Assembly (NCBI RefSeq): GCF_001028175.1 | Contig: NZ_AEJF01000245.1 | Location: 20,132-84,131 of the forward strand | Source of the DNA: Caballeronia mineralivorans PML1(12) | Lineage (GTDB): Bacteria > Pseudomonadota > Gammaproteobacteria > Burkholderiales > Burkholderiaceae | Direction: 5' to 3' | Length of the DNA: 64,000 nucleotides | In this document: one piece after another, positions 9,442-18,727 of the stretch | Layout: each line of letters begins with the position of its first letter | Position numbering within the stretch: the stretch's first letter is position 1 | The notes under the pieces: generated by a model | Databases searched by the model: none | The model's input: only the letters and a program-made list of their open reading frames with translations | What the model was told of the DNA's origin: nothing | Made by a program: the position numbers and the translations under genes

Positions 9442-11318
9442 AGCTCGTGTAAGGCGGGAATGGGTGCGATGTGAGGCGCTGCAGCAATCAGACTGCGCGT
9501 GTACAGATGTTGCGGGTTTGCCAGCACCGCTTCGGTCGCACCTGCCTCGACCACCTGTCCGCGCTGCATCACGATCACGCGCGTGCAGAGATAACGGACC
9601 ACGGCGAGGTCGTGCGAAATCAGCATCAGCGCAATCTTGTGAGACGCTCGCAACGCTAGCAGAAGTTCCATGATCTGCGCCTGCATGGACACGTCGAGAC
9701 CCGAGACGATTTCGTCGGCAACCAGCAGACGCGGCACCTCACAGAGCGCCCGGGCAATATTCACCCGCTGGCGCTGGCCACCGGACAATTGCGACGGAAA
9801 CCGGTTACCCATCTCCGCCGGCAGTCCGACCTCGTCGAGCAGATCAAGTGCTCGGCGGGCACGATCCACGTGCATGTGCGAGCGGCTTTCCATAGGCTGC
9901 GTGACGATGCTTGCCAGCCGGCGGCGTGGATTCAATGCGGAGCGCGCATCCTGGAAAATCATCTGAATCGCATCAATGCGCCGACGCCACATCTCGCGGC
10001 TTGCGTCGAGCGGCTTGCCGTCGAGCAGGATCGATCCCTGGCTCGGGATGTCCAGCCCCATGACGAGACGCCCGAGCGTGCTCTTGCCGCTGCCGCTCTC
10101 GCCCACGATGCCCACGAACTCCCCTGGCGCAATCGACAGGTCGAGCGGGCTGAGCGCCACGAACCGCGCCTTGTTGCGGCCAATGCCGCGCGGCGCGGGG
10201 TAATGCTTGCCGATGCCGCGCAGGACGAGGAACGGCGCATCCGTCATCGCGTGCATGGCAGGCATGGGCGTACGCGCGACCGTGTCCGTCGCCGAGGCCG
10301 AGGCCGAGGCCGCGAAAGTACATCGCACGGCGGAGTCGCCCAGTGCCTGCAGGAGAATAGGCGCGTCGTTGCAGGACGCGACCGCACGGCTGCAGCGCGC
10401 AGCAAACCGGCAGCCGGTGATGGACGCCAGCTCTTCGAAGCCCGGCATGCGGCCGTCGAGCGCTTCAACCTGCACGCGCTCACCCACGAGCGACGGGTTT
10501 GCACGTAAGAGCGCGCGCGTGTACGGATGACGCGGCGTATCGACCACGCTGCGTGCCGCGCCCAGCTCGAGCAAATCGCCGGCGTAAAGCACGGCGATGT
10601 CGTCGCAGGCATGCAGGGCGAGTCCCAGATCGTGCGTGACGAACACGACACTGGTGCCGCGCTTTGCCTGCATCGCGCGCATGAGTTCCACGACGTGCCG
10701 CTGGGTCGTGACATCGAGCGCGGTGGTGGCTTCGTCGGAGATGACAAGGTCCGGATTGCTCGCGAACGCCATCGCGATGCATACGCGCTGACACATGCCG
10801 CCGGACAGCTGGAACGGATAGCGCGAGAGCAGCCGCTCCGGATCGGGCAGCAGGACTTCACGCAGGGCGTCGATGCTGCGCTCCCGGCGCTGGCTGGACG
10901 GAACGCCCAGGCGCGCGAGGTGCAGTGCAAACTGCCGGCCGATCGACAGCGTCGGGTCAAGCGCGCTCATCGGCTCCTGCGGGATGAACGCGATGCGCCG
11001 CCCCAGCAGCGCGCGGTGCGCGCCAGCGCTGGCCTCCAGCAGGTCAATGCCGGCAAAGCGCAGGCCGTTCGCGCGCACGGCGAATCCGGGAGGCAAGCTA
11101 CGCGACAGCACTCGCCCGAGCATGCTTTTGCCGGCGCCCGACTCGCCCACGATACCCAGCGTGCGGCCGCGCGGCAGCACGAGCGAAATGTTGCGCAACA
11201 ATGCAACGTCATCTCGCTCGACGCTCAGGCCTTCGATCTCGAGCAACGCGCTGCTCGACTTCATGGCAAGGGAAGGAAGTACGTCGTGGCCGAACAGGGA
11301 GCGCCTCGTGAGGTTCAT
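9438..11318 (-). CDS. Dipeptide-type ABC transporter, two fused ATP-binding domains
   Basis: A 626-residue protein joining DppD-like and DppF-like ATPases in one chain. Domain 1 has Walker A GESGAGKS, signature LSGGMCQRV and Walker B LVISDEATTALDV. Domain 2 has Walker A GESGSGKST, signature LSGGQRQRVNIARAL and Walker B LLVADEIVSGLDV. A low-complexity Ala/Ser linker near residues 330-350 joins them, after the oligopeptide-type extension of domain 1. With the permeases at 11315 and 12238 and the binding protein at 14611 it forms a complete importer. Both ATPase sites look intact. Start and stop overlap neighbours by 4 bases. Confidence 0.95.
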   Translation of the reverse strand: MNLTRRSLFGHDVLPSLAMKSSSALLEIEGLSVERDDVALLRNISLVLPRGRTLGIVGESGAGKSMLGRVLSRSLPPGFAVRANGLRFAGIDLLEASAGAHRALLGRRIAFIPQEPMSALDPTLSIGRQFALHLARLGVPSSQRRERSIDALREVLLPDPERLLSRYPFQLSGGMCQRVCIAMAFASNPDLVISDEATTALDVTTQRHVVELMRAMQAKRGTSVVFVTHDLGLALHACDDIAVLYAGDLLELGAARSVVDTPRHPYTRALLRANPSLVGERVQVEALDGRMPGFEELASITGCRFAARCSRAVASCNDAPILLQALGDSAVRCTFAASASASATDTVARTPMPAMHAMTDAPFLVLRGIGKHYPAPRGIGRNKARFVALSPLDLSIAPGEFVGIVGESGSGKSTLGRLVMGLDIPSQGSILLDGKPLDASREMWRRRIDAIQMIFQDARSALNPRRRLASIVTQPMESRSHMHVDRARRALDLLDEVGLPAEMGNRFPSQLSGGQRQRVNIARALCEVPRLLVADEIVSGLDVSMQAQIMELLLALRASHKIALMLISHDLAVVRYLCTRVIVMQRGQVVEAGATEAVLANPQHLYTRSLIAAAPHIAPIPALHEL

Positions 11319-12241
11319 GGCTTGAGTTCCGGACGCTCGATCAGGCGCGAGTCAGTTGTACGGCGTAAGCCTTCGCCGAGGAATGTCGTGGCAAGGACAG
11401 TCAGGACCGTGCAGGCGATTGGAAGGATCAAGCCCCAAGGCGTGCTGAACACATTGGCGAGACCATCGGAAATCATGCTGCCCCAGGTTGGTACACCCGC
11501 CTGCGCCGATAATCCGACGAACGACAGGCTGCATTCGGCGACCACCGCAATCCCAACTTCAAGACTCATCAGGGTAATGAGGGTCGGCAGGACGCCTGGC
11601 AGCACGTCGCGGATGACCGTGCGAAACGAGCCCGAGCCGGCGATGCGTGCGGCGGCCACATAATCGCGCTGGCGAATGACCACGACCTCGGCACGCAGCA
11701 CGCGGCAAAAGCGCGTCCAGTCGACAAATATCAGCGCGATGATCACGTTCACCACGCTCGGCGACAACGCAACCACCAGCACGAGCGCGAGGACGACGGC
11801 GGGAAACGACATCCATATCTCGACGACGCGCAAGATCAACCAGTCGATCTTGCCACCGCACCAGCCGGCGACCAGTGCCAGCGTCCCGCCGATCAGTCCC
11901 GCACCGAGCGGCGCCGCAAAACCGACCAGCACTGCGATGCGTGCGCCATAGACCGCGAGACTGTAGAGATCCCGGCCGAGGGCATCGGTGCCAAACCAGT
12001 GAGCGGCAGTGCCGCCAGCCGCCCAGGCCGGCGGCAAGAGCGTATTGAGCAGGTCCTGGTCATCAGGACGAAAGGGAGCAAGCCATGGTGCGACGGCGGC
12101 AATCAGCATCAGCAGTACGAGGAGCGCCGCGCCGAACAGCACGCGCGGCTCACGCACGACCCGGCGCAGCATCGCGTGGGACGGTGCAGGCAGCACGCTG
12201 CTCGCAAACTGTGTGCGGCGTGTAGATAAAGGCGTGCTCAT
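11315..12241 (-). CDS. ABC transporter permease, DppC type
   Basis: A 308-residue inner-membrane permease of the peptide/nickel family. An N-terminal cytoplasmic stretch and first helix (LFGAALLVLLMLIAAVAPWL) precede the DppC-typical GTDALGRDLYSLAVYGARI segment. The transport domain contains the EAA-loop-like DYVAAARIAGSGSFRTVIRD. Hydrophobic segments indicate about six transmembrane helices. It is sandwiched between DppB-type and fused ATPase genes with 4-base overlaps on both sides, so subunit stoichiometry is probably set by coupled translation. Confidence 0.94.
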   Translation of the reverse strand: MSTPLSTRRTQFASSVLPAPSHAMLRRVVREPRVLFGAALLVLLMLIAAVAPWLAPFRPDDQDLLNTLLPPAWAAGGTAAHWFGTDALGRDLYSLAVYGARIAVLVGFAAPLGAGLIGGTLALVAGWCGGKIDWLILRVVEIWMSFPAVVLALVLVVALSPSVVNVIIALIFVDWTRFCRVLRAEVVVIRQRDYVAAARIAGSGSFRTVIRDVLPGVLPTLITLMSLEVGIAVVAECSLSFVGLSAQAGVPTWGSMISDGLANVFSTPWGLILPIACTVLTVLATTFLGEGLRRTTDSRLIERPELKP

Positions 12242-13314
12242 TCGAGCCTCAGGCGTGGGTTGAACAGCACTTCGAATGCATCGGTCAACGCATTGACCCC
12301 CTGCACGACGACGGCGTACACCAACGCGAGCGCTTGAATCATCGGCAAATCGCGGGCACCGATCGCGTTGACCATCAGGCTGCCGATGCCCGGCATGCCG
12401 AATACTTTTTCGATCAGCAGCGTGCCGCCAATCAGCAGGCTGACCTGCATGGCAAGGATGTTGATGGTGGGTAACGCGGCGTTGCGCAAGCCGTGGCGAA
12501 ACAGAATCTGCGCCTCTGACAGTCCGCGCAGCCTCGCCGCCGCGATGTATTCCTCGGCATAGGTGTCGAGCAGGCTCGAACGAAGGATGCGCATGAGCGG
12601 CGGAGCGATGCCCATACCAAGCGCCACGCAGGGCAGCACCAGATGCAGGAGCGCGTTGCCGAAGGCCGCGAACTGGCCGTCGATCAATGTATCGATCAGC
12701 AGTGCGCCCGTATGACGCGCGACCGTGTACTGGTTATCGATGGGCCCAAGAAACGGCAGCCACTTCAGCGCGATACCAAACGCCAGGATCAGCAGGATGC
12801 CCCAGAGGAAATCCGGAATCGAGATTGCGAGACCATTGACGAGTTCGGACACTTTCTCGGCTACCGTATCCCGCCGGCTGAATGCATAAATGCTGCTCGC
12901 AATACCCCCGCTTACGCCAAGGAGGAGACCGCCGCAAAGCAACTGGATCGTGGTGGGCAGAGCCGTTGCGAGCACCGGGCCGATCGGCTGGCCGTTTTGT
13001 AGCGAGTGCCCGAAATCGCCGTGCAACATTCCACCAAGCCAGCGCGCATATTGCACGGCCACCGGCTGGTCAAGTCCCAGCGTATGGCGCAACGCGGTGA
13101 TGTCCGCCAGGCTTGCATTCGGCGCCATCAGCATCGCAACCGGGTCCGCACGCAAGAGCCGCAGCACAGCGAAGATCACGACCGACACCGCCAGCAGGAT
13201 CACGAGCCGGCGCGCGAGGCGCCATGCGAGCCGTATCACCTGTCGGCACGCGCGTGAGACCCGCGCTTCCTGCACTGGCGACTCAATACCGGGGGTTTCG
13301 AAGGAAGTCAGCAT
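12238..13314 (-). CDS. ABC transporter permease, DppB type
   Basis: A 358-residue inner-membrane permease of the peptide/nickel family. The reading frame is open further upstream but that part lies within the Rieske gene; I start at 13314 (MLTSFETPG), 11 bases after the Rieske stop, where AAGGAAG-like purines occur nearby. Features are a basic N-terminus, the first helix LVILLAVSVVIFAVLRLL, the DppB-type HTLGLDQPVAVQYARWLGGM and GDFGHSL motifs, and the EAA loop EEYIAAARLRGLSEAQILFR. It works with the DppC-type subunit encoded next to it. Confidence 0.93.
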   Translation of the reverse strand: MLTSFETPGIESPVQEARVSRACRQVIRLAWRLARRLVILLAVSVVIFAVLRLLRADPVAMLMAPNASLADITALRHTLGLDQPVAVQYARWLGGMLHGDFGHSLQNGQPIGPVLATALPTTIQLLCGGLLLGVSGGIASSIYAFSRRDTVAEKVSELVNGLAISIPDFLWGILLILAFGIALKWLPFLGPIDNQYTVARHTGALLIDTLIDGQFAAFGNALLHLVLPCVALGMGIAPPLMRILRSSLLDTYAEEYIAAARLRGLSEAQILFRHGLRNAALPTINILAMQVSLLIGGTLLIEKVFGMPGIGSLMVNAIGARDLPMIQALALVYAVVVQGVNALTDAFEVLFNPRLRLE

Positions 13315-13325
13315 GGCGCGGCCGC

Positions 13326-14567
13326 TCAGCTCGTAACAACGACGTCGATCGACGCCAGCTTGCCGCGCGCAGTGGCAGCGCTCGCCGCCATGCGCGCCCG
13401 AGCCGACTTGTAGCGCGGCACCAGCCAGGCGTTCAACTCCTGCTGCGCACGCTCTTGCCATGAATAGCGGCCGCGCGTGGCGTAACGCGATTGAAGGCCC
13501 ACCTGCACCATCGCGTCGACATGCAGGTCCTGCGCAATGATGTCCGCCACCGCGCTCATGCTCATCTCCACGCGCTTTTCGAAGAGCGTGTCCTTCATTG
13601 CGCCGGGCGCGTAGAGGGTGCCCTGATCGACGAAATGGCTACCCGCCGTGTCGGCACGCAGGATCATGAAGATCACGCTATCCACCGACACCACCAGCGA
13701 CAAGGTCGGCGGCAGGTTCGCGAACAGCATGCGGTTGCGCTCCTCAAGAGTCAGTTTCGGGAAGATCGGGAACAACGCCTTTTGCGTCGGATTGAACGCG
13801 GCGTCGGCGTGGGTCGTGCCATTGAAGCGGTAATACCCCGCTGTGTTGGGCGGTAGCTCCGGGAATGACGCAAGCGAGCTCGGCACGAAATCATGGAGGG
13901 GTCCGTGATGCAGCCGGTTCGCGTGATAACCGTCATTGTTATTCTCGAACATGACCTTCCAGTTCCACTGGAAATGAAAGGGTTTTCCGGGACGCGGCCC
14001 CTCCGCGTTCGCGAGGTCAAAGTTGGCGAGCACCGGATCCAGCGCGCTCAGACGGGGTGCGAGCGGCGCTGCACTGGCATCGAAGTTGATGAAGATAAAG
14101 CCTTGCCAGCACTCCACCTGCATGGTCGGCAGACAGAAGTCTTTCTTGTCGAAACCTTCAGTGGCATCCATCGCCGGGGCCGCAATGAGTTCACCGTCCA
14201 GCGAGTATGCCCAGTGGTGATACGGGCACAGGAGCGCGCGTGCGTTGCCGAAGCCTTCCGCTACGACCATCGCGCGATGCTGGCATACCGCTGACATCGC
14301 CTTGATCTCCCGGCGGGCGTTGCGGGTGATCACGATCGGCTCCCCGATGATCGCGGTCGTGAAGTAATCGCCGATGTTCCTGATCCAGTCTTCGCGGCCG
14401 ACGCACAGCCATTCGTGGTTGAACAGTGCCTCCTTTTCGAACTCGAAAAATTGCGGGTCGGTGTAGCACTGCGGCGGCAGCGTCTGAGCCTGCCCGACAG
14501 GAAGAGCGGAACGGTCGAGCGCATCGAAGAACACATCGTCGAAAGCGATATTGCGTTGAAAATTCAT
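13326..14567 (-). CDS. Rieske aromatic ring-hydroxylating dioxygenase, alpha subunit
   Basis: A 413-residue catalytic subunit. The N-terminal Rieske 2Fe-2S domain has CQHRAM and CPYHHWAY (Cys-X-His and Cys-X2-His, near residues 94 and 114). The C-terminal catalytic domain carries the mononuclear iron site in NNNDGYHANRLHHG, with the Asp that bridges the subunits and the two His ligands. Such enzymes use O2 and electrons from a reductase, here very likely the PDR protein at 7622, to hydroxylate or demethylate aromatic or quaternary-amine substrates. No beta subunit gene is present, as in alpha-only oxygenases. The substrate is not deducible. Confidence 0.95.
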   Translation of the reverse strand: MNFQRNIAFDDVFFDALDRSALPVGQAQTLPPQCYTDPQFFEFEKEALFNHEWLCVGREDWIRNIGDYFTTAIIGEPIVITRNARREIKAMSAVCQHRAMVVAEGFGNARALLCPYHHWAYSLDGELIAAPAMDATEGFDKKDFCLPTMQVECWQGFIFINFDASAAPLAPRLSALDPVLANFDLANAEGPRPGKPFHFQWNWKVMFENNNDGYHANRLHHGPLHDFVPSSLASFPELPPNTAGYYRFNGTTHADAAFNPTQKALFPIFPKLTLEERNRMLFANLPPTLSLVVSVDSVIFMILRADTAGSHFVDQGTLYAPGAMKDTLFEKRVEMSMSAVADIIAQDLHVDAMVQVGLQSRYATRGRYSWQERAQQELNAWLVPRYKSARARMAASAATARGKLASIDVVVTS

Positions 14568-14610
14568 GAGTTTCCCGTGCTTATTACTTGAGAAGTCGAC
14601 ATGGGCAGAC

Positions 14611-16170
14611 CTACGCTGTCCAGTAGTCCGGCAACATCCAGCCGCTCAGGAACGGCGTATATCCGACCGTCTTCTTGTAGGCAGCAGTCGCGATTCCCTG
14701 CATCAGCGGCAGCGAATACCCCTCATTGACCGCCCATCTGTGAAATCCCTTGTAGCCCTCGATGCGCTTGGTTTCGTCAAGCTGCACGAGCAATGGATCG
14801 AGATGGGGAGACACATCGGGACTGCGCCAAACCGAAAAACCACCCTTGGGGTTCAGATACGACCCTGCGGACAACTCGGGGTCCCCGCTGCCGTTCTGCC
14901 AGAGCCACAGCGTCGGGCCCGGTAAGGTGCCCGCTACCGCCTGCGAGAAGAACTGGGCCGTCTCGATCGGGGTCAGTTCCGCCTCGATCCCGACGTTCTT
15001 CCACATCTGCGTGATGGCGCGCGCCATGTCGAAGTCGCTCGGATAGACACCGTTGGTCGCCAGAAACTTGACGCGCACGGGCTTGTCCTTGCTGTAGCCG
15101 CTTGCAGCCAGCAGCTTTTGCGCGAGCGCCGGGTCGTGAGCGAACTGGAATGCCGGATCGAAGGCGGGCGTGCCGGGTGCGGCCGCAGTCGACATTACGG
15201 CGGGCACGTTGTTGAAGAACGCGCGCACGAGCGCCTGTTTGTCGATCGCGTGATGCATGGCGAGGCGCACGTTTTTGTCCGTCGTGGGCCCGCTATTGAC
15301 CATGTGGATCAGGTAGGAGTCGATAGTCGGCGTGACCTTGCTGCCCAGCGTGCCGACCTGCCCGAGCCGCACGGTTTCGCGCAGCGGCAGCATGCCGGAG
15401 ACATCCGCCTGACCCGCCTGGACGGCCGATACGCGGGAAGTGGGGTCCTTGACCACCTGGAACACCACATCGCGGAACTTCGACGCGCCGCGCCAGTGCT
15501 TGTCAAAAGCGGTTAGCGTGATACGCGAGTCGCGCTGGTAATCGACGAGCTTGTACGGCCCGGACCCCACCGGCTTGGCGATGAAACCCGCCGCGCCGAC
15601 ACGTTCAAAATACTTGCGTGGCATCAGGTAGCCGCCGAGATACCCCAGAAACGCAGGCGCGGTGACCATGGGCGCCTTGAAATGCATGACGACACGCGTC
15701 GGCGACGGCGTCTCGATGCTGTCCAGCGCCCACCAGATACCGCCGACCTGGAGAGATTTGTCCGCATGCAGACGGTCGAAGTAGGTGAACTTGAAATCAT
15801 CCGAGGTGAGCTTGTCGCCGTTGTGAAACAGGACGTCGTCGCGCAAGTCGAGTTCGAGGACTTTGCCTTCCGTGTCTTTCCACCGCCATGCCGTCACCAC
15901 GCCCGGGCGAAGCACGCCTTTCTCGTCGATATCGATAGCGGTATCGAAGACGCTGCGATAGATGGAGATAGGGTTCGGTGCGACCCGCACGAGCGGGTCC
16001 CAGGACGGCACGTCAGTCGGGAAGGCGATCGTCAGCGGCGCGGTGCCCGCCCATGCGCCGGTGCTCATGCCGGCGAGACCGGTCAATCCGCCAATTCCGG
16101 CGAGGCCCGAGGTCGTCACGCCCGCAAGCGACCCGGTCAGCATCTGGATAAAGTTTCTACGGCTAGTCAT
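14611..16170 (-). CDS. Peptide-type ABC substrate-binding protein with Tat signal
   Basis: A 519-residue SBP_bac_5 (DppA/OppA-like) periplasmic receptor. I start at 16170 because the protein then begins MTSRRNFIQMLTGSLAG, a twin-arginine signal (SRRNFIQ) followed by a hydrophobic stretch ending near GAWAGTAPL. Family segments are IDEKGVLRPGVVTAWRW, LRDDVLFHNGDKLTSDDFKF, LTAFDKHWRG and NVRLAMHHAIDKQALV. It supplies ligand to the permease/ATPase complex encoded just downstream. Tat export suggests that it folds, possibly with a cofactor, before crossing the membrane; that is inference. The Rieske gene follows after 43 bases. Confidence 0.93.
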   Translation of the reverse strand: MTSRRNFIQMLTGSLAGVTTSGLAGIGGLTGLAGMSTGAWAGTAPLTIAFPTDVPSWDPLVRVAPNPISIYRSVFDTAIDIDEKGVLRPGVVTAWRWKDTEGKVLELDLRDDVLFHNGDKLTSDDFKFTYFDRLHADKSLQVGGIWWALDSIETPSPTRVVMHFKAPMVTAPAFLGYLGGYLMPRKYFERVGAAGFIAKPVGSGPYKLVDYQRDSRITLTAFDKHWRGASKFRDVVFQVVKDPTSRVSAVQAGQADVSGMLPLRETVRLGQVGTLGSKVTPTIDSYLIHMVNSGPTTDKNVRLAMHHAIDKQALVRAFFNNVPAVMSTAAAPGTPAFDPAFQFAHDPALAQKLLAASGYSKDKPVRVKFLATNGVYPSDFDMARAITQMWKNVGIEAELTPIETAQFFSQAVAGTLPGPTLWLWQNGSGDPELSAGSYLNPKGGFSVWRSPDVSPHLDPLLVQLDETKRIEGYKGFHRWAVNEGYSLPLMQGIATAAYKKTVGYTPFLSGWMLPDYWTA

Positions 16171-16261
16171 TGAGGGGAATCCATTTTTGGGCTCGCTTCG
16201 TAAGCGTTGGCGGCGTGCCTGGTTTTGCTTCGGATCAAGGATGCGTGTCGCGCAAGCGCGA

Positions 16262-17116
16262 TCAGTAAGGCTTGTCGCCCCTGACCCAGAGCCGATGCAT
16301 CTCGCGGATGTACTTCTGGTCGTCGAAGAGTGTGCCGGTATGGAGCGAGCACCGGTTGTCCCACACCAGCACATCGCCCTTCTGCCACTTATGCGTGTAG
16401 ACAAACTGCGGCTGCGTGCAGTGTTCGATCAGGTCATCGAGCAGTTTCAACGCTTCATCGTCCGGCATGCCCTCGATACCCATCACCGTACCTGCGCTCG
16501 GCCACAGTGCGCGGCGGCCGTCGGCCGGATGAGTGCGCACGAGCGGATGCCAGACGTCCGGATTCTCGAGCTTTTGCTGCGGCGTGAGCTCCCGGCGCTG
16601 GTATTGACGCGTCGACATGAAATGCGTGTAACTGTGATGCACGCTCATCCCATCCAGGCGCTCGCGTTGCGCCACCGGCATGGCGTCGTACGCGGCGCAG
16701 GTGTCCGCAATGAGCGTATCCGCGCCTTCGGCGGGCACCTCCACCGCGTACAGCATCGTGCACATGACCGGCTCCTGCTTGTACGAATAGTCCGTGTGCC
16801 ACCCCACTCCGTCGTTGTGCGAGCCGATGGGCTTGCCGTTCACCAACCGGTTTGACAGTACGTAGATTTCTGGAAACTCCGGCAGCGTGAACTCCTTGAT
16901 CGTGTGTCCTTCCGGCTGGCCGAACTGCGAGGCGAAATGCACCAGCGCGGCCGGGTCCATCGACTGCCCGCGTAACACAATGGCGCCATGGAGGTGAAAA
17001 CAGTCGACCACGCCCGCTAAGGTCTCCGGTGTCGCACCGGCGAGATCCACATCGATGATCTCCGCGCCGAAACCCGGCTTGAGTTCGCGGACGGAAAGAG
17101 TACTGGCGGTGCTCAT
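16262..17116 (-). CDS. TauD/TfdA family Fe(II)/2-oxoglutarate dioxygenase
   Basis: A 284-residue enzyme of the TauD/TfdA group, which uses 2-oxoglutarate and O2 to hydroxylate a substrate, often cleaving C-S, C-O or C-N bonds. The iron ligands are seen as GWHTDYSY (HxD) and NRCSLHTGTLFD (distal His), and the 2-oxoglutarate-binding Arg is in YIREMHRLWVRG. I start at 17116 because AAGG lies 8 bases upstream; an ATG five codons earlier is also possible. It is the first enzyme gene of the operon, 91 bases before the binding-protein gene, and adds a second oxygenase chemistry to the cluster. Confidence 0.93.
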   Translation of the reverse strand: MSTASTLSVRELKPGFGAEIIDVDLAGATPETLAGVVDCFHLHGAIVLRGQSMDPAALVHFASQFGQPEGHTIKEFTLPEFPEIYVLSNRLVNGKPIGSHNDGVGWHTDYSYKQEPVMCTMLYAVEVPAEGADTLIADTCAAYDAMPVAQRERLDGMSVHHSYTHFMSTRQYQRRELTPQQKLENPDVWHPLVRTHPADGRRALWPSAGTVMGIEGMPDDEALKLLDDLIEHCTQPQFVYTHKWQKGDVLVWDNRCSLHTGTLFDDQKYIREMHRLWVRGDKPY

Positions 17117-17220
17117 GCTATGAACCTTCATGTTGACGTGAGGCTTTCAGATTAAAGGGGCAAAATTGGACAGTCTTGTCGGAACACGCATGAAAAACTG
17201 CCGAAACTCCCATTCCCCTT

Positions 17221-18336
17221 TCAGAACGTATGAATGATGGCCACGCGAGACGTCACCTGCGTTTGCGTACTCGAAGGCAGCGAGTAGAAGCCCGCACCCT
17301 GGTTCGCGTCGACACCGGAAGATGCCCGCAGGTAGGAGACGTTCGCGTAGAACGTGGTCCGCCGCGAGAGGTAATACTGGGCGCCGATAGTCGGCTGGTT
17401 CCAGTGCGCGCCGTCGAAGGTCGTGTATTGATAGCCACCCAGGATCGCAATGTCCGGCTTGACGAAATACATGGCACCCGCTTCGTACACGTTCATCGTT
17501 GCGCCGACGGAGCCGGTTCGCATGTTGGTCGATGTGAAGTTGGCCGCCATCGTCAGCTTGCCGATGGCGTAGCTCGCACCGACTGCGACTTCGGATTGGC
17601 GGTCGACTGTAAAGTACGCACTGCTGTCAAGATCGGTCACCGTGCCGTTTGCGTTGCGGGTCGCGACAGTCTGGCCAAGGAAGCTCGTCACCCCGATCTG
17701 CGCATACGGATCGACCTGGACGTCGTAGAGGCGCAGATACACGGCAGAGGCCGAAAATCCCCCGTGGGTGTAGCCGAGCGCCCCGCTCCATGCGCTGTCC
17801 TGCTTGAAATTCCCGGCTACATTGCCAAAGCCGTACATGGCACCGAAGCTGAAGCCGTTGTAGTCCACACTGCGGAACTTGACCGCGTTGTTCACCTGAT
17901 CGCCCGCAATGCGGTCGAAATCGCCCATGTGACCCGCGTAGACGCTCGCGTAGCCGTTCAGGTTGTACTGGTTGATGTAGTCGGATATGAAGTCATACTG
18001 ACGACCGCCGGTCACAGTTCCGTAAGGCGTCGACATACCGACGAACGCCTGTCGGCCAAACAGCGCCCCGCCGTTGCGAAGCTGTCCGGTGCCAAGGCTG
18101 AAGCCATTCTCGAGCTGGAAGACGGCTTTGTAGCCACCACCCAGGTCTTCCGTCCCTTTAAGGCCCCATCGATTGCCAAAATTGGCACCATCCTGGAACT
18201 CGTAGAGATGACTGCCGCCCTCGTTGCTGAGATACGTCAGACCCGCGTCGATAACCCCGTACAGCGTCACAGAACTTTGCGCACTTGCACTTCCCATCGC
18301 GCCCAACAATGCGGCGCCCAACAAATACTTCTTCAT
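17221..18336 (-). CDS. Gram-negative porin (OmpC-like, Burkholderia type)
   Basis: A 371-residue outer-membrane trimeric porin. The signal peptide MKKYLLGAALLGAMGSASA is followed by QSSVTLYGVIDAGLTYLS, the standard mature start in Burkholderiaceae porins. Internal motifs NRWGLKGTEDLGGGYKAVFQ and FGRQAFVGMSTPYGTVTGGR fit the family, and the chain ends in phenylalanine (IIHTF), as needed for barrel assembly. AGGATAAAAA precedes the ATG. It lies 104 bases before the oxygenase operon in the same direction and may serve as the entry pore for that substrate. Confidence 0.95.
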   Translation of the reverse strand: MKKYLLGAALLGAMGSASAQSSVTLYGVIDAGLTYLSNEGGSHLYEFQDGANFGNRWGLKGTEDLGGGYKAVFQLENGFSLGTGQLRNGGALFGRQAFVGMSTPYGTVTGGRQYDFISDYINQYNLNGYASVYAGHMGDFDRIAGDQVNNAVKFRSVDYNGFSFGAMYGFGNVAGNFKQDSAWSGALGYTHGGFSASAVYLRLYDVQVDPYAQIGVTSFLGQTVATRNANGTVTDLDSSAYFTVDRQSEVAVGASYAIGKLTMAANFTSTNMRTGSVGATMNVYEAGAMYFVKPDIAILGGYQYTTFDGAHWNQPTIGAQYYLSRRTTFYANVSYLRASSGVDANQGAGFYSLPSSTQTQVTSRVAIIHTF

Positions 18337-18472
18337 TTTTTATCCTGGATAGAAAGGGAACCTGTTTCCGCATGCGCATCAGAGGTCTTATCCCTGAATC
18401 GACGCCATCAGCGGGTACCCTGAAAACTAACCAGGCAATTTCGTCAAAACTTGACCGATTGCGCTTGGATAC

Positions 18473-18524
18473 TTGTCTAATAACCCGTCAATATTCCTGA
18501 CGTCGTGGTGTCAATATTGGACAG
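18473..18524. promoter_or_regulatory. Repeated motif in the porin/SDR divergent region
   Basis: The 391-base region 18337-18727 separates the leftward porin from the rightward SDR gene. It contains GTCAATATT twice, at 18487 and 18510, a 23-base period (about two helical turns). Outside them lie TTGTCTAATA (18473) and TATTGGACAG (18515), which are near-inverted copies. This is the layout of a dimeric regulator site, but no regulator was matched and the function is inference. Nothing else was recognised in the region. Confidence 0.35.
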
Positions 18525-18727
18525 GCCCCGGTCAAGTCGCGAAGCGCGTACAGACAAGCCATTGAGACAACAAGCGCCTAAGCTCGGCAGTCTGACGATG
18601 CAGGGATTTGCGGAGGCACCGTTAAAGAAGTTCGCCCGGGCGACTAACCTCTATGTCATTGCCGCTTGTTTGCGCATGGCCGCCATCTCGCTTCGCATAG
18701 CACTTAACCTTCGCGTCCATTCAGGCC

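Noticed and set aside
17132..17220. Terminator between porin and TauD-type gene
   Set aside because: AAAGGGG and CCCCTTT can pair, but the loop of more than 40 bases and lack of a T run make it unlikely.
17230..18423. A 397-codon plus-strand frame
   Set aside because: Antisense to the porin; no signal peptide or known domain.
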